Source: Hyphochytrium catenoides
Taxonomy: Eukaryota; Sar; Hyphochytriomycetes; Hyphochytriales; Hyphochytriaceae
NCBI GenBank assembly: GCA_900088475.1
Contig: FLMG01003185.1
Span: forward strand, 5,457 to 17,470
Direction of reading: 5' to 3'
Length of the DNA stretch: 12,014 bases
Under the pieces are notes generated by a model. That model was not told the DNA's origin, did no database searches, and saw only the letters and a list, made by a program, of their open reading frames with translations. Of this stretch, positions 1-8,380 are shown in pieces. A program made the translations under genes and the position numbers. Position 1 is the stretch's first letter. Each line of letters opens with the position of its first letter.

Positions 1-59
1 GAGAACAGGAATATTTTTGCACAGCTGAGCATAATCCACTTCCTTGTCTCTCCTCTCAC

Positions 60-2472
60 CTCCATGCTCCTGGTCTGTTCCTGGCAAGAAGCCCGGAACA
101 TCGACAAAGGTTAGAAGAGGGATGTTGAACGCATCGCAGAAGCGCACAAAGCGTGCGCCCTTGACAGAGGAGTTAATGTCTAGGCAGCCTGCCAACTCCA
201 TTGGCTGGTTAGCGACCACGCCTACAGTGCGCCCGTTCATGCGAGCGAAGCCCACGATAATGTTCTTCGCATAGTTAGGCATGATCTCGAAAAGATTGCG
301 GTCGTCCACGACCTAAGGAGAAAGAGAGGCAGCCACGTGAGCAAAAGAGTGAAGCACGGACCCAACTAGACGCAGCATGAAGATGGAACAGAACGATAAT
401 AGTAGTGATTAGCCCAGACAGGATCTTAGTACAAAGGCTTGAGGGCCGCCGATGCGAGGATTAAAGAGAGAACTAACGAGAACTACGAGGGAATGAAAAA
501 GAGGGGAGTACGACCAATGAAAGCGGGGATTGAGAGGAAAGGGACAGAGAGAGAGAGAAGGTCATCGATGTACATTTACCTTCTTGATGACCTCCACCAT
601 ATCGTAAGGATGGTTAGGATCTGTGGGGATGATATGGGTCAGCGCCTGACAGTCTCTGGTAGGCGGATCGTCGCATTGAACTTTGGGAGGCTTCTCCTTA
701 TTATTCAGCGGGAGAAAGTCAAAGAACTCCCTCAGTTGCCTAAGAGCCTCAACGTCGTTGTCAAATGAGCGATGAGCGACGCCAGAGGTCGTGGTGTGAG
801 TGAAGCCACCACCGAGCTCTTCCTGAGTGACTTCCTCATTGGTGACCGTCTTTACAACGTCAGGGCCAGTGACGAACATGTAGGAGGTATCTTGAACCTG
901 CATCATCAGGCAAAGGGAAAAAGAGAAAGAGGAGAGAGAGTGCAACAAAGAATGTTGAGCATACAAAGAATATTGAATGGCTTGTAGGTGACCAGGTCAA
1001 CTGAAGAAGAGACCAAAAATTGGACCAGGACGGTAGCGAGCTAGAGAGACAATAAAGAGTCGAGAGGAGCAAGAGAGCCATCGAACGGAGAAAGAAAACG
1101 ACTAGGTCTGTGAGAGGAAGTGGGAGATGAGAACAGGGCAGTCATAAGATCCTCTTACCATGAAGATAAAGTCTGTCATGGCTGGAGAGTACACTGCTCC
1201 TCCTGCACAAGGACCCATAATCATAGAAATCTGGGGCACAACGCCTGACGCCAAGACATTTGCCTGAAAGATGTCGGCGTAACCTGATTGGCAGTCACAG
1301 ACAAAGATCACAGAGAAGCGCAGCAGGTTCACCACGGAGCGAGCCCGAGAGAAGATGATGGTAAGCGATGAATAGGTTTGGTGGAAGAGAGAAAATGGAC
1401 AGATAAATAGAGAAACGGAGAGAGGGAGATGGGGAGTGAGCGGGACCCCTATACTATAGACTAGGTCAGAGAAGGGAAGTGGGAGGAGAAAACTAGCGGA
1501 GAGAATGGACTAAATGCACCAACAGCGCTCAATGCAGCCCCTTCGGAGAAGAAGAGAGATCAATACAGGAACAGAAAAATGGCACTTGCCGGCAAGAGAG
1601 TCTACTCCCTCCTGGATCCTAGCTCCGCCAGAGTCGTTCAGTCCAATAACGGGCGCACCCATTTTCATCGCCTTCTCCATAACTTTCATGATCTTCTGAG
1701 CGTAAGTCTCCGATAGACTGCCGCCAAAGACTGTAAAGTCCTGAGATGACCAATAGAGAGGGTAACATGGAGTTTTTAGGAATGACCTGAGGCAGCTACA
1801 GGGCAAGAATAGGACTGAGAGCAATAAGAGCATCAGGACAAGGAGAAGGTTATCTTTAAATAGATGTTAGAGACAGGCAAAGCAGGCTGAAGGGCGGCAA
1901 GAGTTGAGTCACAGAGATGTCAAGGCAAGGAGTGACAGAGAGAGTCCAGGAAGAGCCTCCTACTTGGCTGAAGACAAAGACAAGCCGTCCGTTGATAGTT
2001 CCGTGGCCGGTGATGACACCGTCTCCAGGATAAACCATCTTAGCCATGCCAAACTCATTGCAACGATGTGTCTTCAGCATATCATACTCCCGGAATGAGC
2101 CCTCATCAAGAAGAAGGTTCACCCTTTCTCTTGCTGTGAGCTTGCCCTTCTTGTGCTGCGGACATAAATGGGGAAGAATCGTCAGCAAGTGCCTGAGGGA
2201 TAATTGGATGCTAATGTCGCCGCTAGGCTAGTATACGGACGTGATGAGGCTATCTGTGTCATACTAGAAGTGGCTTGTTTTACCTGCGACTCAACTCTCT
2301 TCAAACCACCTCCCTGTAAGGCCTTTTCTCTTGCCTCCTCCAGCTCTTTACGAAACTTTCCGATGCGGCCAGAATAGCCGGTGGCCATACCTCGGACGGC
2401 ATAGCTTACGACGTCCTCGGCAAACCTTGGGTTCCTCGGCCTCACGGCCGCACGGGTGAGTACCTTTAACAT
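60..2472 (-). CDS. PCCB: Propionyl-CoA carboxylase beta chain, 5' six exons (partial gene)
   Basis: This is the carboxyltransferase subunit that moves the carboxyl group from carboxybiotin (on the alpha chain) to propionyl-CoA, giving methylmalonyl-CoA in the mitochondrial matrix. Exons read down the minus strand: 2472-2284, 2155-1964, 1740-1590, 1283-1159, 897-580 and 312-60. They join in frame to about 409 residues and align end to end with known PCCB, which is about 540 residues long. Visible motifs are [35 protein letters not shown] (acyl-CoA and oxyanion-hole loop), [39 protein letters not shown] and [17 protein letters not shown] followed by TQEELGG fits PCCB rather than the methylcrotonyl-CoA paralogue. 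The start [17 protein letters not shown] is basic and lacks early acids, as expected of a mitochondrial presequence. The last exon ends in phase 1 at a GTGAGA donor. The second oxyanion-hole region and the C terminus lie beyond base 1. Confidence 0.97.
945..980. repeat. 18-bp tandem duplication inside PCCB intron 4
   Basis: ACAAAGAATGTTGAGCAT (945-962) is followed directly by ACAAAGAATATTGAATGG (963-980), with 14 of 18 bases alike. It lies in the intron between the exons ending at 1159 and starting at 897, and has no evident function. Confidence 0.6.
1284..1589 (-). other. PCCB intron 3, non-canonical GC-AG intron
   Basis: The family sequence requires SLAG followed by YADIF. The only junction that gives this in frame is a donor reading G|GCAAGT (intron from 1589) joined to an AATCAG acceptor ending at 1284. 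The split codon G + GT encodes Gly. The nearby GT at 1585-1584 would add out-of-family residues. GCAAGT is the usual strong form of a GC donor. The other complete PCCB introns (2283-2156, 1963-1741, 1158-898, 579-313) are all GT-AG. Confidence 0.85.
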
Positions 2473-2473
2473 T

Positions 2474-2500
2474 CTGCAATCAAAGGAAAGGAGACATCAT
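2474..2500 (-). promoter_or_regulatory. Possible 3' splice site just upstream of the PCCB start codon
   Basis: On the minus strand the ATG at 2472 is preceded by a pyrimidine-rich tract ending TTTGATTGCAG, with the AG at 2475-2474. Only one base separates this AG from the ATG. It looks like the other acceptors in this gene, so a 5' UTR intron, or a further upstream coding exon, is possible. No matching donor could be chosen with confidence. Confidence 0.35.
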
Positions 2501-2954
2501 AAGGATAACCATCACTTTGCAACCAAGTTCAGTACAGAGTAGTCTTCTTGCACCTGTTGGTTCTGTCTCCCTCTTTCCTCTGTCTTGCACCACCCCAGCA
2601 GTCAGACTTCTGAATTCTGAAGCTCCGATGAGCTCGTCCAGATCTTCATCAACATGAAAAGCTGATCAGTCCTGGCGCTGTCCCCTACCTCCAGCAGCAG
2701 GATCGCTCCCTACCACAACATATTATCTTAGGCTTACATGCTTCGGGGTCCTTGGCAGGCTGGGGGGGCCAAACCGTCCAAAGGTTCTGATAGATATGAT
2801 GATGACGAGATTACTACAACTTGATGACTCACGACCTCGGTAATAAACCTATGAGGATCTAGTGGTGTAGGGACCTGCTGTCGGGCGTACTACTATCCAT
2901 CAGCCATCAGCGCCGCACCATGTCAAAGAAGAGGTGTGTGCCCGCTTCTGCAAC

Positions 2955-3008
2955 CTCCGAGGGGCCATCTGGAAGCTATCAAACTCCGGGGGGACATCTG
3001 GAGCTATC
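2955..3008. repeat. Short direct repeat, two units about 29 bp apart
   Basis: CTCCGAGGGGCCATCTGGAA begins at 2955 and CTCCGGGGGGACATCTGGAG at 2984; both continue with GCTATC. The copies differ at a few bases. A GCGGAAGAT motif recurs a little further right (about 3023 and 3050), so this stretch has seen local duplication. Confidence 0.6.
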
Positions 3009-3289
3009 TCCTGTAAAAGATTGCGGAAGATAATTCTGAAGATCATGCGGAAGATGTGATGAAGCTTTAAAAAAGCTTTGTTTGGCAGATTTTTATTGGA
3101 CTCGTCCACAGCTCGTAGAGGTCTTGCCAGCGTCACAAGACTCTATGAGTACAAGACAAGATGTGAATACTTGTACCCTGGCAAGGGCCTTGTTGACGAT
3201 GAGGCTCTTGCACTTGTAGCTGACAAGCTACTGGTCTACTATCCTCTCATGTACACTTGTCCCTGACAAGCCTCTAACTAGTCGGCGTC

Positions 3290-3328
3290 ACAAGCATCAG
3301 CCTCAACACCAAGAGTCTTGATGCTTGT
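3290..3328. repeat. Perfect 10-bp inverted repeat (potential hairpin)
   Basis: ACAAGCATCA at 3290-3299 is the exact reverse complement of TGATGCTTGT at 3319-3328, with 19 bases between. It lies in non-coding DNA, and no function can be read from the sequence. Confidence 0.6.
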
Positions 3329-3712
3329 CATCTGTCGCCCCACTGCTTGCCAGTACTTCCAAGAACATTTACGTATATAATAGCTTAGTCTATGGGTAAG
3401 TCCATATCATCTCTTGTCCTCCGCCTACTTTTTATTACGTGAATTGTTGTGATGTCGACCTGATGATGATGAGTGGTGATGATGAGGAGATGGTGGAATA
3501 ACAATCACCTGGCAGCTAGATCCTCGCCCTGGACAAGCTATCCTTTTCCCGGTCACTTTAAGAGATAGAACTGACTGACCAAGCCACGATTATAGTTCTT
3601 GAGAGCTATGGTATATCATGTCCTCGCTTCCACTCGAGGCTGCTGTGTTACTCCACATCACATGAGCTATCTAAGTCAGGTGATGATTGACGATGGATGA
3701 AGACCGTCCCCA

Positions 3713-4076
3713 CTAAACTATTATCGTTGCATATGACATGCAAATATCTTGCTTCTTATCACGGACGCAGATGACAAAGAGACTTCTGTATGGCCAGCCT
3801 CCCTACACTGCTTGTTCGCCCTTCGTGATATGTGTCACCAGACACAGGTGGCTAAGATGAGTCCTCCTCCGCATCCTAAAGAGCTATCAAGTTGATTGAT
3901 GGTGATCAAGACCACCGAGACCAATTAATTTACTCTCAATCGATCAGTATGAGATAAAAGTGTTGCTTCGTATTATGTTTACGAAGAGGATGACAAGAGA
4001 CCCCATCTATGGCTAGCATATCTACGATGCGTGGCGCCATTCGTTATCACTCACCAGTCATAGGTGTCAAGATAAG
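3713..4076. repeat. Diverged direct repeat, two units offset by about 214 bp
   Basis: About 3713-3860 resembles about 3928-4076 by eye. Shared landmarks in the same order are an ATCG and TATGA block, TTGCTTC (3749 and 3963), GATGACAA...GAGA, TATGGC.AGC, TTCGT.AT, TCACCAG..., and AGGTG..AAGAT. Identity looks like roughly 60 to 70 percent with small indels. Neither unit is open in any frame across its length. It may be a remnant of a tandem repeat or an old non-coding element. Confidence 0.4.
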
Positions 4077-4683
4077 TGAAGAGGTCATCCTCACTGTCCT
4101 CTTCCATCGTCGCCCTTGATGATGCTTCATCACGAACAATAGTTGTCGCTGATAGTTTGTTTACCTGACCACTCGTATAGGTGCCGTCTTTTCAAAAACC
4201 TCCTAGATAATAATACTTCTCTAGCTTGTCCGACGGGATATGCTCTGGATCTTCCCAGGGAGCGATAGCCCCATTAATGTGCAGGGACAACAACATCATC
4301 TCCACGTTGTTTAGAAGAAGCAGGCTCGCCCTTCTGGACGTCCAGACGCACCAAAGTCTTTCTCGAATCCTGCTGCAGAGACGGAAAGTCCCAAGACACA
4401 CCACCTAGAACGGCCAGCGATGAGCTAAAAATTTGCCCCATCAGAAGAAATGTTATCGAGCTTTTTTTACGACCTAGGACTTAAAGACGAAAGCGATAAT
4501 GACGTAGAAATGCTGAGTAAGATCTCAGGATAGCAGCGAAGTCCAAGGCTCGTCTTCTTGACAAGTTCCCTACCGGAGCGCTACTCTTGGCGAGGTTGCT
4601 GCTAGAGAGTCACACGCTTTTCGATCATCTATTGCTTTGGTGTTCTGTCCTCTCTTCATCTTAGCTCTATCATAACAAAAGTC

Positions 4684-5160
4684 AGTCGGACAGACGAACT
4701 ATCTCGACCTGAGAGCGGACTTCAAGACCATGGGCGTTCCACATACTTCTAAAGATTGCTGACCTCAGAGCAAAGCGATACGATCTTCTCGGGAGGGCAA
4801 TCCTGAAGCCCATGAAAGCTATTAATGACAAAATAGCGAAGAGGCCGTCCAAGAGCTCAGCAGTAGCGCCAGAAGCGTGATAAGGTGGAAAAGAAAGAAC
4901 TGAGCAGCACCGTGGCTGATCAACGTCATCTTCACTATAATAGCAGCGATGATTTCGCTCATCGCATTGGTTTGAGATTGAAAGTCCAGCTTCCCGTATC
5001 GAGTAGGATGTGGGTCCAACTGAGAACAATCTTCAATCTGGCTTGTGATGTGAAAGAAGCGTATTACACGGAGGTTACATTCGCGAAGCTTCACGTCGAC
5101 ACTTCTGAGGACGAATCCAAGTTCTGTGGGATTGACCCAACCAGGAAAGCAGTCACTGGA
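4684..5160 (+). pseudogene. Decayed copy A of a repeated protist protein-coding element
   Basis: The arm reads toward the centre of the inverted repeat. Its best conserved part, in one open frame from about 4885, contains AHRIG, then DVKEAYYTEV, FAKLHVDTSEDESKFC and GIDPTRK. The matching part of copy B reads LINVIFSDDIAHRIG, but here an insertion after the shared CTGATCAACGTCATCTTC block breaks that frame, and further upstream the frame is also lost. Stops and indels indicate a dead copy. From memory, the pattern of FW.DV, then KLH.D..DE, then F.GIDP resembles an unnamed, high-copy, repeat-associated protein family seen in some protist genomes such as oomycetes. That assignment is an inference and not firm. 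Confidence 0.6.
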
Positions 5161-5997
5161 GGGGTACTAGGACTCTGTAGGAAAGCCTTCACCGAGCTGA
5201 TGAGATCACCGAGCGAGAGGGCTCAGCACTTGGTTCTGCAAGGGTAACTGCTTATGCTGCTTCTTCTTCTGGTTCTCTATTGATGGGTGTCGCTCTATCA
5301 TCGCTTTCTTTTGAAAGTAGAGATATGCAAGTCAACAGAGACGTTCCTTGTGAAGCAATCCAGTGCTTTGGCCTCCTCCTAATAAGCCATAGATGATGCA
5401 GATAGTAGACGTCTAACATCTACTCACAGAAGTTGAAGAAGCTGTGGTTGTTAGTGCCCGACCTCATAGACATTTTCCAGGGCACTGACGACTGTATTGG
5501 CCAGTTAGCTACCTCCATGTATGTCTTCAGACAGCTTCTCCGCTGTATGCTTTAGAGTGAGAAGCTTTCCTGGGTCAGGCCGACAGAGTTTGGATTCGTC
5601 CTCAGAAGTGTCGACGTAAAGCTTCGCGCAAGTGTCCTCCCTGTAGTATGCTTCCTTCATCACATCAAGCCAAAATGAAGATTCTCCGCCATTTTGACCC
5701 ACACCCGCCTCGGTACGCGAAGCGAGACTCCCAGACTTACCTATGCGATGAGCGATATCGTCGCTGAAGATGACGTTGATCAGCCTCAGCGCACTTCTTT
5801 GTTTCCCTGCCTATAAGATAAGTCATTCTGGAGCTGTTGTTGGACGCTTTCTTCGGTATCTTGTCCCTAATAATTCAATGGGCTTCAGGATCTCGCTCAC
5901 TCGTATAGCTTTGCCTGAGGTGAGCCACTTGTAGAGCTGCATATGGAACGCCCAGCGACTTGAATTGCATTCTCAGGTCCAGACATTTGGTCTGTCG
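4684..5997. repeat. Large imperfect inverted repeat (two arms of about 450 bp)
   Basis: The plus-strand arm at about 4684-5160 matches the minus strand of about 5997-5560 along its length. Anchor blocks are identical: 4914-4934 with 5785-5765 (21 bases) and 5093-5120 with 5617-5590 (28 bases). Further shared blocks are GACAGAC...GACCTGAGA, TGGGCGTTCCA, ATCCTGAAGCCCAT and GCTCATCGCAT. Small indels occur throughout, and the arms are separated by about 400 bases. The two arms are decayed copies of one coding sequence in tail-to-tail orientation. Confidence 0.85.
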
Positions 5998-6048
5998 GAT
6001 AGCGGCGGTCTTCTTGGCAGCAAGAGTAATTCTCTCCGTGGCACCTTT
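5393..6048 (-). pseudogene. Decayed copy B of the same element, inverted relative to copy A
   Basis: Reading leftwards on the minus strand, segments that look coding appear in succession but in different frames: ERITLAAKKTAAIRQTKC and QFKSLGVPYAALQVAH (right end), then AIRVSEILKPIELLG, then LINVIFSDDIAHRIG (about 5783-5738), then FWLDVMKEAYYREDT and KLYVDTSEDESKLC. Beyond a further frame break come SGTNNHSFFNFC (5461-5426), a TAG stop, and DVYYLHHL. Frame changes and stops show it is not functional. The copy is longer than copy A at its 3' end. The SGT....FF.FC...DVYYL block also fits the C-terminal part of the remembered protist family; that resemblance is from memory only. Confidence 0.6.
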
Positions 6049-7107
6049 GGGAAGGGAGTGATAAATAGAAAGTTTGGAAGCTTCTGTCTACTTCGTTGTA
6101 CCACGGTCTTTCTCCCCCGGGGCCGCGGTTTTCTCTTCTACCACCGTGGCTCGTCGCGCTGAGCCGACACGAATTCACTGAGATCCTTTTACAATTGGTC
6201 GCACAGCCTTCTTCATTCTCCATCCATTTCACACCACCGAGAACCTCTGGTAGGGGTGGGGGCTGCTACTGACCAGGCGACGGCATGCTTGCGGCGGTTA
6301 TGGAGCAAGGAGACTGCTGGAAGCAGGTGGAACTGATGCCCCTGCGATGAAGTAAGAAGCTCGCTCTATTTGATGCGATGGGCGGTGACGGACGAGGAGG
6401 TGGAGCTCTTGCTGCTTTGGAGACGAGCTCCAGGACTGCTGCTGCTGCTGCCGCCTCTCTTGATTATGATTACCGAGCAGACAAGAGAAGAAGTGAGAAG
6501 AAGAGCACCCTACAAAGTAACATGGCGCAAGCAGTTCTTTAGTCTCACGCCTGTTGTGAAATGAGGTCCAGTCAGCCGCCCACATGATCACATCATCAAA
6601 CTGAAGAGTGTACGGACGACGGCGGCCTACTATCTGCCTGTACTGGCCGAGTTATCCAGACTGCCTGGAGGTGCAAGTGTGAGAGCTCTCATCTCATGCG
6701 GCCGCGCAGCGCGGACCTTCTTCTTCCTTGCAAAGGACCCAGAAAAACAGAGAACAACATTGAACTTCTCTGTTTGATTTGGTGGCTGAGATTCTCAATC
6801 CAAACTGTAATAAATCTTCCGACAGTTTACCGTGTCATGGAGCTTTTCAAATGCTGGAGGAGAAGAAGTAGAGGCTCCTCCTATCATAGCGCCTTCGTTC
6901 TCTCAGTCGGAAGTACCCGTCAATGATGTCTGCTGTTGACGCTTGAGACGGCAGATACGTACCCAAAAGGGCAAAAGCTTTTTTCTAGTGAAGCATTGCG
7001 CTGGCTGTAGGTGTGTTGAAAGTCAGGATTGAAGAAGTATTGACTGAACGGCAAGGAGGGAGGGGCGCCGGAGAGAAGGTTGTCTTGTTGAAGTTCGTGA
7101 CTTCATT
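6049..7107. other. Interval with no supported gene, left of the hypothetical gene
   Basis: Open frames exist on both strands (for example 6298-6591 minus and 6370-6564 plus), but none shows a family motif. The Gln run on minus and the Leu run on plus come from a (CTG)5 tract at 6436-6450. A pyrimidine-rich patch lies near 6715-6730. Any promoter of the gene at 7108 would fall in the right part of this stretch; I see no clear motif. Confidence 0.5.
6436..6450. repeat. Short (CTG)5 trinucleotide run
   Basis: Five uninterrupted CTG units, followed by CCG. Reads as Leu on plus and Gln on minus. Too short to imply more than slippage. Confidence 0.7.
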
Positions 7108-8380
7108 ATGTCTTCTCACAGCAAAAGGAGCCTACTGCTTGATGAGAATGAGCAGCAACAAGCCGTCGAGCAACCAAATGGAGACTTCTCTGAACTCGTT
7201 GGACCCTTCTGTCTTCTCCGACTGGACTCTGTTAGGAGGAAAGGCTTAGCTGTGGAGCTGCACTTTAAAGTCAAATGTTCCATAGTAGGAACTCAGCAAC
7301 TCTCCGCTGATGCTCCAGAGAGCCATGTTATCAAGCGAGGACGAACGGAATCATCCTCACTGTCATACACAAGGTGCAGGGTATTTGAGGACGAAGGCTG
7401 CGCTGAGACCGTTTGTTCAGACCTCAAGAGTCAAAAAGAGAGGCAGACGCTTTTCATAGCGATTGACTGGCCCTTAACGCTCACCAGTAAGATTTACTCT
7501 CTTGATGAGGACTTCGAAGCTCCTGAGAAATCGGGTTATATGCCACTACGTTCAAGGCAAGAGGTGCTGAACCGAATCTCAAAAATTGAGCAGAGGGCTA
7601 CTACTGAAGGATGTGGCTATAAGCAGAAATACACAGTGTTTCTTCCTGCTGCCAGTGAAGGGTATAAGGTCGTTCTGGTCGATGTGCTTGATTGGAATCG
7701 TCAGGATGTGCTGCTGTGCGCTGTCAAGGTCAGAGATCCGGCAGAGTTAGAGCTCGCACTGTTGTCAGTCCTTCAAAGTCTAAGGACATCGACCAGCATT
7801 CGCGAGGTCTTAACAACCATAAGAGCTGCTCTTCCAGCTGCTGGAGCGGATCTGGTGCTATTCTATCGCATCTCGTATAGCCATTTGGGGAGAGTTCTCT
7901 CAACACCTAGCTGGCTAGACTTTCTTGACCTTGCTCAACAGTTCCAGCACGCGATCGCTAGATCTCAAACGAAGCCTCTTTCGGGCTACAGGGGCCGGGT
8001 GCTGTCTTCTAAAGAGCGCAGACAGCTCTCTGGAAAACGTGCATGTGTCCGCGAACAGCCCGTTAGACCTTTACAATTGCCTAACGGAAGGCTCTCAGGA
8101 ACTTGTCATGGTAACACTGCAAAAGGTCGCCGACAGTTGTACAACGGTGGCTCAAGATAGGCTACTGGGAGGAGAGTGGTTATGGAGCAGACCTAACTCA
8201 ACCGGCAGCTTTTGTCTAGGGATTGGGAGAACGACGGCTGCGGTGGAGTTTGATGATGTCTTTGGTATCGGAGAGGGGGTTCCCTTAGCTGTAACGAAGG
8301 TTGGTCAGATAACTCGGATCTGCAAAACGGAGCGCTGGGAAATGAACTTTGACTCGGATGCTCTGGCCTCATTCGACTGA
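7108..8380 (+). CDS. Hypothetical protein, probably two exons (or frameshifted)
   Basis: I do not recognise this protein. One frame is open from the ATG at 7108 to 8160. The upstream in-frame TGA is at 7042, so this is the first ATG. The sequence is of mixed composition and looks coding, for example FIAIDWPLTLTSKIYSLDED, YKVVLVDVLDWNRQDVLLC and PAELELALLSVLQSL. The end of that frame (after about 8010) becomes Arg-, Gln- and Gly-rich and reads like a shadow. Over the same bases another frame reads LYNCLTEGSQELVMVTLQK, then RLLGGEW and FDDVFGIGEGVPLAVTKVG, ending at a TGA at 8378-8380. The simplest model is a spliced gene crossing from the first frame to the second, giving roughly 400 residues. 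I see no signal peptide or membrane segment. It converges on the phytochelatin synthase gene. Confidence 0.6.
7875..7941 (+). other. Candidate 67-base intron in the hypothetical gene
   Basis: A GT at 7875-7876 (CTC|GTATAG) and a CTCAACAG acceptor ending at 7941 would move the reading frame from the 7108 frame into the frame that stops at 8380. The acceptor follows TTTCTTGACCTTGCT, a fair pyrimidine tract. The intron would be shorter than others in the window. Other pairs are possible, such as 7855 with 7918, and a true frameshift cannot be excluded. Confidence 0.3.

Larger units (their letters stand above)
2473..4683. other. Gene-poor interval upstream of PCCB
   Basis: About 2.2 kb with no gene I can support. 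Open frames are short (under 80 codons), lack recognisable motifs and are interrupted. The PCCB promoter must lie in its left part if 2472 is the true start, but I see no clear core promoter motif. The stretch holds the short direct repeat at 2955-3008, a hairpin at 3290-3328 and a diverged direct repeat at about 3713-4076. The minus-strand stretch 4404-4192 reads somewhat like protein (NNVEMMLLSLHINGAIAPWE) but matches no family known to me. Confidence 0.6.

Noticed and set aside
439-987. Plus-strand open frames opposite the PCCB exons, at 439-768 and 772-987
   Set aside because: They mirror the conserved minus-strand exon 897-580 and its introns; composition and lack of motifs mark them as antisense shadows.
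562-2188. Single-exon minus-strand ORFs with their own start codons at PCCB
   Set aside because: Their upstream and downstream ends run into intron sequence. The conserved parts join as exons of one gene with clear splice sites.
60-2472. Assignment of the left gene as methylcrotonyl-CoA carboxylase beta chain
   Set aside because: The [20 protein letters not shown] segment and the flanking residues follow the propionyl-CoA enzyme rather than the methylcrotonyl paralogue.
3078-3266. 62-codon plus-strand ORF (contains YPGKGLVDDEALAL)
   Set aside because: Somewhat protein-like but short, with no family match and no splice partners found; not enough to call a gene.
6298-6591. Gln-rich minus-strand ORF and its Leu-rich plus-strand partner
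   Set aside because: Both derive their features from a short CTG run; no start context, splice partner or family motif supports either.
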